Positions 16,270-24,123 of a stretch of DNA of 64,000 bases are shown here, piece by piece (the first letter of the stretch is position 1; each line of letters begins with the position of its first letter). The stretch is from Paenibacillus dauci (lineage in GTDB: Bacteria; Bacillota; Bacilli; Paenibacillales; Paenibacillaceae). Position numbers and translations under genes: made by a program. Below the pieces are notes generated by a model. It had not been told where the DNA came from. It saw only the letters and a list, made by a program, of their open reading frames with translations, and did no database searches. The stretch is from positions 186,001 to 250,000 of the forward strand of contig NZ_KQ040799.1 of the NCBI RefSeq assembly GCF_000971985.1, given 5' to 3'.

Positions 16270-16715
16270 TCACCTACTGGAGAACAACAACGGCTAGACT
16301 TTGCCATCGCTTCATTCAACAAATAAATGGAGCGTAAAATCGTTTCCTGCTCAAATTCTGTGAGATAGGAGAATACTTCATCCAAATAACTATTCATCTG
16401 TTCATCAATCGTATCGGCAATAGACTTGCCTGTCATTGTTAAAGAAAGAAGGGAGACTCGTCGATCCATAGGATCAGGTTCTTTTTGTACAAGTTCTATT
16501 TTAATAAGGGCTTGAACTTGTCGACTAAAAGTAGTGATATCTGTTCCGAGTGTTTCTGCAATCTGCTGCATCGAAGCCTCCGCCTGGCGATCAATTTCAT
16601 ACAGGATATGACTTTGGGCAGCGGATAGGTCGTGACCATCAATTGTGCAACAATTTTTATTCAATAGACCAAATCGACGAGTCATGATTTGAAATAATTC
16701 GCGCTTATTATGCAT
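16254..16715 (-). CDS. MarR-family regulator with paired cysteines
   Basis: The 153-residue winged-helix protein has the MarR core (ILYEIDRQAEASMQQIAETL, then TTFSRQVQALIKIELVQKEPDPMDRRVSLLSLT). Two vicinal cysteine pairs stand out: NKNCCTIDGHD near residue 22 and SRCCSPVGE near the C-terminus. Vicinal thiols are a standard As(III) ligand, so it may be an arsenic-responsive repressor of arsM-arsN1; this is inference. It is divergent from arsR. TTGCATAATGCAA at 16752-16764, about 40 bases upstream of its start, is a likely autoregulatory operator. GAGGTG precedes the ATG. Confidence 0.8.
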   Translation of the reverse strand: MHNKRELFQIMTRRFGLLNKNCCTIDGHDLSAAQSHILYEIDRQAEASMQQIAETLGTDITTFSRQVQALIKIELVQKEPDPMDRRVSLLSLTMTGKSIADTIDEQMNSYLDEVFSYLTEFEQETILRSIYLLNEAMAKSSRCCSPVGEKQLF

Positions 16716-16751
16716 TACGTTTCACCTCTATCTTGTTATAACTCATTTTAT

Positions 16752-16764
16752 TTGCATAATGCAA
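16752..16764. promoter_or_regulatory. Candidate MarR operator (TTGC-N5-GCAA)
   Basis: TTGCATAATGCAA is a perfect palindrome about a central A, located between the divergent marR and arsR genes. The same TTGC-N5-GCAA pattern recurs at 16241-16253 upstream of arsM. Confidence 0.45.
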
Positions 16765-16815
16765 GTTATATTTAGAACATATAATCTCTTGTATATAGGA
16801 GAACATTCTATTAGT

Positions 16816-16835
16816 ATATAAGCATGTACTTATAT
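16816..16835. promoter_or_regulatory. Candidate ArsR operator
   Basis: ATATAAG and CTTATAT form a perfect 7-bp inverted repeat with a 6-base spacer, 18 bases upstream of the arsR start. ArsR/SmtB repressors bind AT-rich inverted repeats of this kind overlapping their own promoters. Confidence 0.45.
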
Positions 16836-16852
16836 GGAAAGAAGGAATGGTT

Positions 16853-17203
16853 ATGGAGTTGATGGCAACAATAGCAGATGATTTGAAATTATTAGGAGAT
16901 AAAACGCGTTTAACTATGCTGGCTCTTCTACAACAACGCGAATGGTGCGTATGTGAATTTGTTGAGATATTCAACATGTCTCAGCCGAGTATCAGTCAAC
17001 ATATGCGTAAATTAAAAACAGCTCATCTGGTCAAAGAAGATCGGCGTGGACAATGGGTCTATTATTCTCTAAACATTAAAGATAAACCTCATATACAGGC
17101 TGTATTGTCATCGCTTCCAGCTCCGGCTGATATTGTACGTAAGATGGGGAGAGAAGAATCGATTGTTGTTTGTGATCCGGAAACATCGAGCTGCGCTTTA
17201 TAA
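16853..17203 (+). CDS. arsR: ArsR-family arsenite-responsive repressor
   Basis: The 116-residue protein is an ArsR/SmtB winged helix with DDLKLLGDKTRLTMLALL, the CVC metal-binding motif in EWCVCEFVEIF and the recognition helix MSQPSISQHMRKLK. CVC binds As(III) together with a third cysteine; one candidate lies in the C-terminal DPETSSCAL tail. The ATG at 16853 fits the GAAGGA site 7 bases upstream; the ATG at 16847 is too close to it. It heads an arsR-arsB-arsC-phosphatase operon reading right, divergent from marR. Confidence 0.9.
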   Translation: MELMATIADDLKLLGDKTRLTMLALLQQREWCVCEFVEIFNMSQPSISQHMRKLKTAHLVKEDRRGQWVYYSLNIKDKPHIQAVLSSLPAPADIVRKMGREESIVVCDPETSSCAL

Positions 17204-17319
17204 GGCTCATACACTATCCCTAAGTGGGATAGCTGTATTTTATATATAATCACATGTTTATATGTTGATGTACGGAAATAAAAGAAATGTATACTTATTA
17301 TCTTACTGGAGGTTTCTTT

Positions 17320-18615
17320 GTGGTATCTGTCGTATTCGCTTGCCTCATTTTTATTATCACGTTAACCCTTGTGATCTGGCAGCCCAAGAATTTATCTATT
17401 GGTTGGTCGGCCTGCGGTGGTGCTATACTTGCCCTTTTGGTTGGAGTCGTTAATTTTCAAGATGTATGGGAAGTTACGCAAATTGTTTGGAATGCAACGC
17501 TTGCCTTTGTAGCTATTATTTTGATTTCACTGATCCTGGATCGTATTGGTTTCTTTGAATGGGCAGCCCTTCATATGGCTCGTGCAGCACATGGAAATGG
17601 TCTGCGTATGTTTGTCTATGTCAGTATTCTCGGTGCGATTGTAGCTGCCTTTTTTGCTAATGACGGAGCTGCACTGATCCTAACGCCTATTGTGCTCGCT
17701 ATGGTACGTGCGCTTCATCTGGATGAGAAACAGATATTTCCGTTCATTATTGCGAGTGGGTTTATCGCGGATACAACATCGCTTCCGCTCATTGTAAGCA
17801 ATCTGGTGAATATTGTATCCGCTGATTTCTTTGGCATTACTTTTATGGAGTATGCCGGTCATATGATTGTTCCAAATTTCTTTTCCTTGCTTGCTAGTAT
17901 TCTGGTGTTGTATCTCTTTTTCCGAAAGAGTATTCCTGTACGTTTTAACGCTGCACAGCTGAAAGAACCGGTAGATGCTATTCGGGATAAACGTATGTTT
18001 ACCTTATCCTGGGGTGTCTTGGCGTTGCTGCTCATGGGGTACTTTGCCAGTGAATTCTTTAATATTCCGGTCTCTATTGTGGCAGGCATTATTGCTGTTG
18101 TATTTCTGCTCATCGCTGGTCACAGCCCGGCAGTATCGGTTCCTGATGTGGTTAAAAGCGCACCCTGGGCGATTGTATTCTTCTCTATTGGTATGTATGT
18201 GGTCATTTATGGATTACGTAATGTAGGCCTTACCGACTTGCTGGCTGTCGTTATTCAAAGCTTCGTGGACCAGGGAATGTTTGCAGCAACCATGGGGATG
18301 GGATTTCTGGCAGCCGTCATTTCCTCCATAATGAACAATATGCCAACTGTACTTATTGATGCGCTGGCCATTGATGCCACCAATGCTTCAGGCAATATCA
18401 AAGAAGCATTGATTTACGCCAACGTAATTGGCTCGGATTTGGGTCCTAAAATCACACCGATCGGATCGCTGGCGACACTGCTGTGGCTTCATGTATTAAG
18501 CACCAAAGGGATCAAGATTTCATGGGGGACTTATTTTAAAACAGGGATCATATTAACTGTTCCTACGCTGTTCATTACGTTGCTTGGTCTTTATTTATGG
18601 CTAATGATTTACTGA
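17320..18615 (+). CDS. arsB: ArsB-type arsenite efflux permease
   Basis: The 431-residue protein has about twelve transmembrane helices and belongs to the ArsB branch (not ACR3) of the ion transporter superfamily. Conserved segments include [40 protein letters not shown] and [22 protein letters not shown]. It exports As(OH)3 or Sb(III) in exchange for protons across the cytoplasmic membrane. I prefer the GTG at 17320, which has GGAGG 7 bases upstream and gives the family's usual length. The ATG at 17287 lacks a good site. Confidence 0.9.
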   Translation: MVSVVFACLIFIITLTLVIWQPKNLSIGWSACGGAILALLVGVVNFQDVWEVTQIVWNATLAFVAIILISLILDRIGFFEWAALHMARAAHGNGLRMFVYVSILGAIVAAFFANDGAALILTPIVLAMVRALHLDEKQIFPFIIASGFIADTTSLPLIVSNLVNIVSADFFGITFMEYAGHMIVPNFFSLLASILVLYLFFRKSIPVRFNAAQLKEPVDAIRDKRMFTLSWGVLALLLMGYFASEFFNIPVSIVAGIIAVVFLLIAGHSPAVSVPDVVKSAPWAIVFFSIGMYVVIYGLRNVGLTDLLAVVIQSFVDQGMFAATMGMGFLAAVISSIMNNMPTVLIDALAIDATNASGNIKEALIYANVIGSDLGPKITPIGSLATLLWLHVLSTKGIKISWGTYFKTGIILTVPTLFITLLGLYLWLMIY

Positions 18616-18647
18616 TTAATAGAGAACGATTAAAGGAGAGAATCAAC

Positions 18648-19067
18648 ATGTCTAAAAAAACGCTTTATTTCTTATGCACAGGTAATTCTTGCCGTAGTCA
18701 AATGGCTGAAGGTTGGGGGAAGAAGTATCTAGGGGAGGAGTGGAATGTATACAGCGCCGGGATTGAAGCTCATGGTCTAAATCCTAATGCGGTTAAAGCT
18801 ATGCAAGAAGCTGGAATTGATATTTCCGACCAAACCTCAGACATTATTGATCCGGAAATTCTAAATCATGCGGATTTTGTTGTAACGTTATGTGGAGATG
18901 CAGCGGATAAATGTCCCATGACACCGCCACACGTACGCCGGGAACACTGGGGCTTTGAAGATCCAGCCAAAGCTCAAGGTACAGAAGAAGAGAAGTGGGC
19001 GTTCTTCCAGCGTGTACGTGATGAGATTGGGGAACGTATTAAGCACTTTTCTGAAACCGGTCAATAA
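18648..19067 (+). CDS. arsC: Thioredoxin-type arsenate reductase
   Basis: The 139-residue protein has the low-molecular-weight phosphatase loop [13 protein letters not shown] (nucleophile Cys10) and the redox cysteines in [14 protein letters not shown] (about 82 and 89), the arrangement of S. aureus/B. subtilis ArsC. It reduces arsenate to arsenite using thioredoxin, supplying the substrate of ArsB and ArsM. AAAGGAG precedes the ATG at 18648; the longer frame overlaps arsB and has no site. Confidence 0.95.
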   Translation: MSKKTLYFLCTGNSCRSQMAEGWGKKYLGEEWNVYSAGIEAHGLNPNAVKAMQEAGIDISDQTSDIIDPEILNHADFVVTLCGDAADKCPMTPPHVRREHWGFEDPAKAQGTEEEKWAFFQRVRDEIGERIKHFSETGQ

Positions 19068-19163
19068 AAGGACTAGAAATCAGGTAAAGATCTGACGGTA
19101 TCTTATTTGCTAGTTGATCTAGCCCGTCCTGCTGGCAACATTACACCAATAAAGGAGAATAAC

Positions 19164-19604
19164 ATGACTCAAACTTATCAAGCACTGATAGATGAACACA
19201 TCTATATGGGCGGAGCTACCGATGTTGAAAAAATGATTAGAGATGCCCACTGCGAAGTCATCGTGGATCTACGTGAAGAAGCAACCGGTATAGCTTATTC
19301 TGGTTCAGAACAAGTGGAATGGATTCAAATCGCATTAGATGATCATGCCAAAACGACGCAGCCCGAAGTATTTAAGCAGGCAATCGACCAAATTGTTGAA
19401 AATTATCGTCAAGGGAAAAAGGTCGGATTTCACTGCGGTGGTGGTAAAGGACGTACTGGAGCTGTAGCGATCGGAACCCTGCTGGCTCTTGACAAAGCGA
19501 ATACATTGGAAGAAGCTGAACGTCTGGCCAAAGAGATTCGCTCAGTTATCTCTATTAAAGAGACGCAGCGAGAAGCATTGCAACTGCTTTTTCCAAACAC
19601 TTAA
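19164..19604 (+). CDS. Dual-specificity/tyrosine phosphatase-like protein in the ars operon
   Basis: The 146-residue protein has the Cys-based phosphatase signature HCGGGKGRTGAVAIG (HCX5R) at about 92-106 and an upstream acidic segment (ALDDHAKTTQ) that could supply the general acid. AAAGGAG precedes the ATG at 19164. It lies about 95 bases after arsC and ends at a terminator, so it is probably the last gene of the ars operon. Its substrate is unknown; a role on arsenate esters or in signalling is speculation. Confidence 0.75.
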   Translation: MTQTYQALIDEHIYMGGATDVEKMIRDAHCEVIVDLREEATGIAYSGSEQVEWIQIALDDHAKTTQPEVFKQAIDQIVENYRQGKKVGFHCGGGKGRTGAVAIGTLLALDKANTLEEAERLAKEIRSVISIKETQREALQLLFPNT

Positions 19605-19618
19605 AAACGAAGGATAAA

Positions 19619-19655
19619 AAGACGCTCTGCTATAAAGAGCGCCTTTTTATTTTTG
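19619..19655 (+). terminator. Terminator of the arsRBC-phosphatase operon
   Basis: GACGCTCT and AGAGCGCC pair (one mismatch) around GCTATAA, followed by TTTTTATTTTT. Confidence 0.75.
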
Positions 19656-19809
19656 GGGAATTATCATCCAATATGGAATGAGAAAAATATGAAAATAAGG
19701 AGTATTTATCAAGACTCTTTTTTAAAAAATACTATTCTATTAGTTCTAGCACATTGTTTATATAGATAAGGTTTCTTTACAAGGTAGAGTATTATAAAAG
19801 ATTTTAAAT

Positions 19810-20331
19810 TCAAAATAATTGTTCCGCCGCAATTAATTCTAGTACAAAAGTTTCGCGCTCAATGGAAAATCCCATTGAAGATTCTTGATTCATAATAACC
19901 TGGCGGTTATGCAGAATAGCTTGATTGATGTCAATCCACACAGCAGACATTCCGTTTGAAATTTCATAATCTTCCAGTTGTGTAGCTTTCAGCTCTTGAC
20001 TAATAGAGCATACATAATAATAAGATAACATATGGATTAGATCATACTCTGGTTTGTAGTAAGGTCGAAACTCTTCAATATAACCAAGCTCTCGTAGAAT
20101 CTTAACATCTGTAGCTCCTGTTTCCTCCGTCAATTCACGGCAAAGACCTGTATACAGATCTTCATCAGATTCTAGACCGCCGCCTGGAAAACTATAATCA
20201 TTGTATCTTTTTGTATATAAAAGCAATATTTCTGAGCCACGCATAACAATTGCTCGTGCTGCCTTGCGTTCATAACAATTACCTTCCAATGAGTTTAAAC
20301 TATGATGAACAAATTTTTGAATCATTTCCAT
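19810..20331 (-). CDS. Nudix hydrolase
   Basis: The 173-residue protein contains an intact Nudix box, GGLESDEDLYTGLCRELTEE, then TGA (about 50-73), preceded by YNDYSFPGGG. Nudix enzymes cleave nucleoside diphosphates linked to another moiety; the substrate cannot be told from the sequence. It is a single gene within the transposon cargo, convergent with the ars operon. The ribosome-binding site is weak: GAAGGG lies about 13 bases from the first ATG, and a second ATG two codons in is also possible. Confidence 0.85.
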   Translation of the reverse strand: MEMIQKFVHHSLNSLEGNCYERKAARAIVMRGSEILLLYTKRYNDYSFPGGGLESDEDLYTGLCRELTEETGATDVKILRELGYIEEFRPYYKPEYDLIHMLSYYYVCSISQELKATQLEDYEISNGMSAVWIDINQAILHNRQVIMNQESSMGFSIERETFVLELIAAEQLF

Positions 20332-20648
20332 GTGGAATACATTCCCTTCTCTTATAAGCTACATTTTAGATGAAGATAATTACTATTCTAGAAGTGGGTT
20401 TAATAGTTTTAAAAATATGCATCATGTATTTGATCTTGTCCTTATATTAAGTCTAAATTATTTGGAGCTCAGTACTGTACGTATTTTGGATTGTTTAAAT
20501 TCAAAAAGGAGAGAGTACAAAAGCAGATCTCGTTTTATAAACAGGGAAAACATTTAATTACAGTATAACTATATTCCAATATAAGGAATAATAAATATAG
20601 TGAATAGGATCTTTACAAATGATAAAGATCCTATTCACTGTCAATATT
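20332..20648. other. AT-rich intergenic region between Nudix and uspA genes
   Basis: About 315 bp with no convincing gene. It contains the Nudix upstream region and, at its right end, the long hairpin listed separately. Confidence 0.4.
20599..20639. terminator. Long hairpin terminator downstream of uspA
   Basis: AGTGAATAGGATCTTTA and TAAAGATCCTATTCACT form a perfect 17-bp stem with a 7-base loop, 9 bases past the uspA stop. The flanking sequence is T-rich on the plus side and only moderately so on the minus side. Confidence 0.65.
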
Positions 20649-21068
20649 TTATTTTACAACGATGACAGGACAGTGTGCTCGTTTAACGACTTTGTGACTG
20701 ACACTTCCAAGAACAAATTCTTGTAACGCATTTAAACCGCGGCTGCCCATGACAATTAATTCGAGATGATGTTGCTTAGCGTAATCAACAATTGTTGGTC
20801 CTGGATCACCAGTTTTGATAGTGATCTGGTAGGGAACACTTTTATGTTCAAACTGCTCTTGAATTGGAATCAATTTTTGTTTACGTTTAAATTCAATTTC
20901 ATTGTGGTTCTGCGAGTGAAGGACTTCTTCTTTGACTTTAGAAGGATCAACAACAAACAAAATTTCAACTATAGCATCCGGCATAGATGAGGCAATGATC
21001 GCTGCTTCTTTAGCAGCACGTACAGCATTATCCGAACCATCTGCAGCAAGCAAAATACGAGAATACAT
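20649..21068 (-). CDS. Universal stress protein (UspA family)
   Basis: The 139-residue protein has the Usp fold signatures: MYSRILLAADGSDNAVRAAKEA at the N-terminus and the ATP-binding loop IVMGSRGLNALQEFVLGSVSHKVV at the C-terminus. It starts 18 bases after the sulP stop, so the two are co-transcribed. The pairing suggests the Usp protein modulates or senses the transporter. The link to arsenic is by neighbourhood only. Confidence 0.85.
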   Translation of the reverse strand: MYSRILLAADGSDNAVRAAKEAAIIASSMPDAIVEILFVVDPSKVKEEVLHSQNHNEIEFKRKQKLIPIQEQFEHKSVPYQITIKTGDPGPTIVDYAKQHHLELIVMGSRGLNALQEFVLGSVSHKVVKRAHCPVIVVK

Positions 21069-21086
21069 AGCAATCTCTCCTTTAGA

Positions 21087-22547
21087 TTAATGAGCTTTTA
21101 ACTTCGCATGCTCATCATGATATAAGCCCACACGGTTAATAATCTTTTCGCTAGCCGCATTTAATCCTTTAACAACAACCCGATTACCAAGAGCTCGTAG
21201 CCGAATTACTACTTTATCTACAGCGCCTACACCAGAATCATCCCAGACATGAGCTTCTGTAAAATCAAGAATAATATCCGAATCACTCATAGTGTAATCA
21301 AACGCATCAACAAAACGTTCAACCGAAGCAAAAAATAATTGTCCTTCGATACGATAGAGAACAGCATCGTTAGTCTGTTGAGTAGCGATATGAATTTTAG
21401 AAATTTTGGCTACAAATAGAATAGCACTGAGCAAAATTCCTGCCATAACACCAAGAGCTAGATTATGTGTGGCTACAACTACGATAACGGTAAGCAGCAT
21501 AACTATTGCGTCACTCCTTGGTGCTTTACGTAAATAGGAAAAGGAAGACCAATCAAATGTGCCAACAGATACCATAATCATAATCCCTGCCAAGACTGGC
21601 ATTGGGATCTGGATGACCAGACCACCGAGAACGAGGATTAAAAACATGAGAAAGATACCTGCAATAAGTGTAGATAATCGCGTTCGCCCACCTGAGTTAA
21701 CATTGATGATCGATTGACCAATCATAGCACAGCCAGCCATACCACCAAAAAATCCAGTGATAACGTTGGCGATACCCTGTCCTCGTGCTTCTTTGTTCTT
21801 ATTACTTCCTGTACCTGTCATGTCGTCTACAATGGAGGCTGTTAAAAGCGATTCGACCAAACCCACTATAGCTAAAGAGATCGAGTAAGGTAAGATAATC
21901 ATCAATGTTTCTAGGTTAAAAGGTACATGAGGAATCAGAAATGAAGGTAACGTTTGCGTAATAGTTCCTAGGTCACCAACCGTTCCGACCGTTACCTTTC
22001 CCCAGATGGCAACCGCAGTCAAGACGACGATCGCAATAAGTGGAGCTGGAATGGCTTTAAAAAAACGAGGTACGATATAGACAATGAGTAAAGTAATGCC
22101 CACAAACAAGTATGTTATAGTTGAAATGCCAAAAAAGTGAGGAACCTGAGCCATGAAAATCAAAATGGCTAGAGCATTTACAAAACCAATCATGACGGCT
22201 CTAGGAATAAACTTCATTAATTTAGCCACCTTAAAAACTCCGAACAAAATTTGGATGAAACCGGTAAGAACCGTTGCTGCAAGCAAATAATTGACACCGT
22301 ATTCGCGCACTAAAGGAACGATTAGTAAAGCCATAGCCCCTGTAGCTGCTGAAATCATGGCTGGACGACCGCCAATAAAAGCAGTAATAACAGCAATACA
22401 AAATGAAGCATATAGACCTACCATGGGGTCAACACCTGCGATAATTGAAAAAGCGATCGCTTCTGGGATAAGAGCAAGAGCAACGACGATACCTGCAAGT
22501 ATGTCACCTCTTACATTAGAAAACCATTGTTCTTTCACTGTGTTCAT
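21087..22547 (-). CDS. SulP-family anion transporter with STAS domain
   Basis: The 486-residue protein has a SulP membrane domain of 10-14 helices ([51 protein letters not shown]) and a C-terminal STAS domain (about 395-486; [23 protein letters not shown]). Family members carry sulfate, bicarbonate or other oxyanions. The substrate here is unknown; within an arsenic element an oxyanion role is plausible. It heads the sulP-uspA operon and is divergent from the recombinase-like gene, with a 14-bp-arm inverted repeat between them. Confidence 0.9.
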   Translation of the reverse strand: MNTVKEQWFSNVRGDILAGIVVALALIPEAIAFSIIAGVDPMVGLYASFCIAVITAFIGGRPAMISAATGAMALLIVPLVREYGVNYLLAATVLTGFIQILFGVFKVAKLMKFIPRAVMIGFVNALAILIFMAQVPHFFGISTITYLFVGITLLIVYIVPRFFKAIPAPLIAIVVLTAVAIWGKVTVGTVGDLGTITQTLPSFLIPHVPFNLETLMIILPYSISLAIVGLVESLLTASIVDDMTGTGSNKNKEARGQGIANVITGFFGGMAGCAMIGQSIINVNSGGRTRLSTLIAGIFLMFLILVLGGLVIQIPMPVLAGIMIMVSVGTFDWSSFSYLRKAPRSDAIVMLLTVIVVVATHNLALGVMAGILLSAILFVAKISKIHIATQQTNDAVLYRIEGQLFFASVERFVDAFDYTMSDSDIILDFTEAHVWDDSGVGAVDKVVIRLRALGNRVVVKGLNAASEKIINRVGLYHDEHAKLKAH

Positions 22548-22634
22548 TGCCTTACATTCAACTCCTTTTTTATTTATAGTGACTTTTAACTCTCATAAAA
22601 GTCAGGTCCGTTAAAGATAAATCGATCTTATCAC

Positions 22635-22670
22635 AACAAGTACCAAAATGGAACCTTTTTGGTACTTGTT
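22635..22670. promoter_or_regulatory. Perfect 14-bp inverted repeat between sulP and the recombinase-like gene
   Basis: AACAAGTACCAAAA (22635-22648) and TTTTGGTACTTGTT (22657-22670) are separated by 8 bases. A TATAAT hexamer at 22676-22681 follows directly, so the right arm covers the -35 region of the rightward gene. It looks like an operator for a dimeric DNA-binding protein, or possibly a recombinase site. Confidence 0.6.
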
Positions 22671-22717
22671 TGTGTTATAATTTTATTACGTCGTAGATAG
22701 GGTAAGGAGAATAGATA

Positions 22718-23260
22718 ATGTTAATTGGGTATATGCGACCTTATCAGGGTGATTTGGAGTGTAAAGATCAAGCAAGCCAGTTAAGAGAATCGGGTTGCGA
22801 TCATTGGGTTATAGAGGAACATGCTTCACCTAAACAAAGAATAAAGTTGGAAGAGCTACTACAGCTACTACAATCTAACGATGTTTTGATTGTTACTAAA
22901 CTGTTTGCTTTAGCGGATTCTACAAGACATTTAGCTGAGTTACTCCACAACTTTAATGAACGACAAATCAATTTTATTTCGCTGTATGAATCGATTGATA
23001 CACGTCTTGAAGAAGGTCAATATTTTTACAAAAATATTCATTCACTTTTACATTTTCAGACGGATATTATTAGCGAGAATACAAAAAAGGGTATGTATGA
23101 AGCGAAGCAAAGAGGAAGTAAAGTGGGACGACCACGTAAGTTAGATGACAATATTAAAAAAGCCATCCAAATGTATGAGAGTAAAAAGTATAGTTTGTTG
23201 CAAATTAGAGAAGAAACCGGTATTAGCAAAACAACGCTTTATCGATACTTGGAAAATTGA
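22718..23260 (+). CDS. Serine-recombinase-like protein lacking catalytic residues
   Basis: The 180-residue protein follows the resolvase/invertase layout: N-terminal domain (LIGYMRPYQ, NDVLIVTKLFALADSTRHL, INFISLYESIDT), long linker helix and C-terminal helix-turn-helix (GRPRKLDDNIKKAIQMYE, LQIREETGISKTTLYRYL). In active serine recombinases the first motif is YxRVSTxxQ and the second is KLDRLGRS. Here the nucleophilic serine is replaced (RPYQ), and both arginines of DRLGR are missing (FALAD). It is therefore probably not a recombinase but may still bind DNA. AAGGAG precedes the ATG. Confidence 0.75.
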   Translation: MLIGYMRPYQGDLECKDQASQLRESGCDHWVIEEHASPKQRIKLEELLQLLQSNDVLIVTKLFALADSTRHLAELLHNFNERQINFISLYESIDTRLEEGQYFYKNIHSLLHFQTDIISENTKKGMYEAKQRGSKVGRPRKLDDNIKKAIQMYESKKYSLLQIREETGISKTTLYRYLEN

Positions 23261-23362
23261 AAATAAGGATACACCTACATAATAGAGTGCACTTCAAATA
23301 GAAGATGCACTCTATTATGTATTTGGAATGGCATATGGACAATAAAAGAGGATAAAAGGTAG

Positions 23363-23710
23363 TTAGATTTTGGAAATATTTAATATATCTTGAGGAGAAA
23401 TGAAGATTGGATGTTCACCTATTGGTTCAATAACAATTTTTTTTGTAATGAGATCATACTTTACTAAGTGTCCAGTTACTTGTTGAATGCGGTTATAATT
23501 AAAATATTCAATACATACGTTGCTAGAATCCTTTAAATATTCTAGCGTAGTATATTGTAGTTCCTCAAATTTTTGCTGATCTAGTCGAGGGCGAGAGATG
23601 TCTTGTTGAGATGCATAAAATGCAGTAAGACGTTCACGATGTTCAGGCAAAATAAAAGCAGAACTCCACGTTTTGTTAGGATCTCTGCTCCTTCTAGTAA
23701 ATTCATTCAT
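23363..23710 (-). CDS. YolD-like family protein
   Basis: The 115-residue protein resembles YolD-like proteins: a short N-terminal region ending in WSSAFILPEHRERLTAFY, then a small beta domain with CIEYFNYNRIQQVTGHLVKYDLITKKIVIE and ISPQDILNI. In Bacillus, yolD-like genes often sit beside Y-family polymerase genes, but none is present here. It lies 20 bases downstream of tnpC, in the same direction, at the end of the transposition gene operon. Its role is unknown. Confidence 0.6.
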   Translation of the reverse strand: MNEFTRRSRDPNKTWSSAFILPEHRERLTAFYASQQDISRPRLDQQKFEELQYTTLEYLKDSSNVCIEYFNYNRIQQVTGHLVKYDLITKKIVIEPIGEHPIFISPQDILNISKI

Positions 23711-23730
23711 TGGGTTGTTCCTTTCTAAAC

Positions 23731-24123
23731 TTATAGTTGTTCGTAATTCTGTTTCAAATCCATTTGTAAACGTTGCTGCAAGGTTTTATTTTCATTTTGC
23801 AATTTATTTATTTGGATAGTAAGGTTTGCTACACGCTGCTGAAGAGATTCAATAATGACATTCTTAGATGAATCGCTTAAAACTTGTATACGACCGTTAG
23901 AAGGTTTCTGAAGACGTAATTCTTCTATCTTAGATCGAAGTGAATCATGCCCGTACAAAAAAGCCTTGGATACCTTAGCGTGAGAAGATACGGTGTTGAA
24001 GTTGATGTTTAGCCCAGCTTGCTGCAGCTGCTGGATCGCTGTCCAGCTAGACGCTATAGCGTGCTCTCTTTTTTGAATGGCATGCTGCTGCAGTCCGGAC
24101 CGATTAGGATAGGCATTAGCCAT
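23731..24123 (-). CDS. tnpC: Tn554-type TnpC accessory transposition protein
   Basis: The 130-residue protein has a basic N-terminal half (NRSGLQQHAIQKREHAIASSWTAI in two parts, then a helix-turn-helix-like FNTVSSHAKVSKAFLYGH) and a C-terminal coiled coil (about 90-125). Tn554 TnpC is about 125 residues, is not essential, and affects the efficiency and orientation of insertion. The gene overlaps the end of tnpB by 8 bases, as expected for the tnpABC operon. Confidence 0.8.
   Translation of the reverse strand: MANAYPNRSGLQQHAIQKREHAIASSWTAIQQLQQAGLNINFNTVSSHAKVSKAFLYGHDSLRSKIEELRLQKPSNGRIQVLSDSSKNVIIESLQQRVANLTIQINKLQNENKTLQQRLQMDLKQNYEQL

Noticed and set aside
22635-22670. Palindrome as a terminator of the sulP or recombinase-like gene
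   Set aside because: It lies between divergent starts, not after a stop, and overlaps promoter elements; an operator or recombination site fits better.
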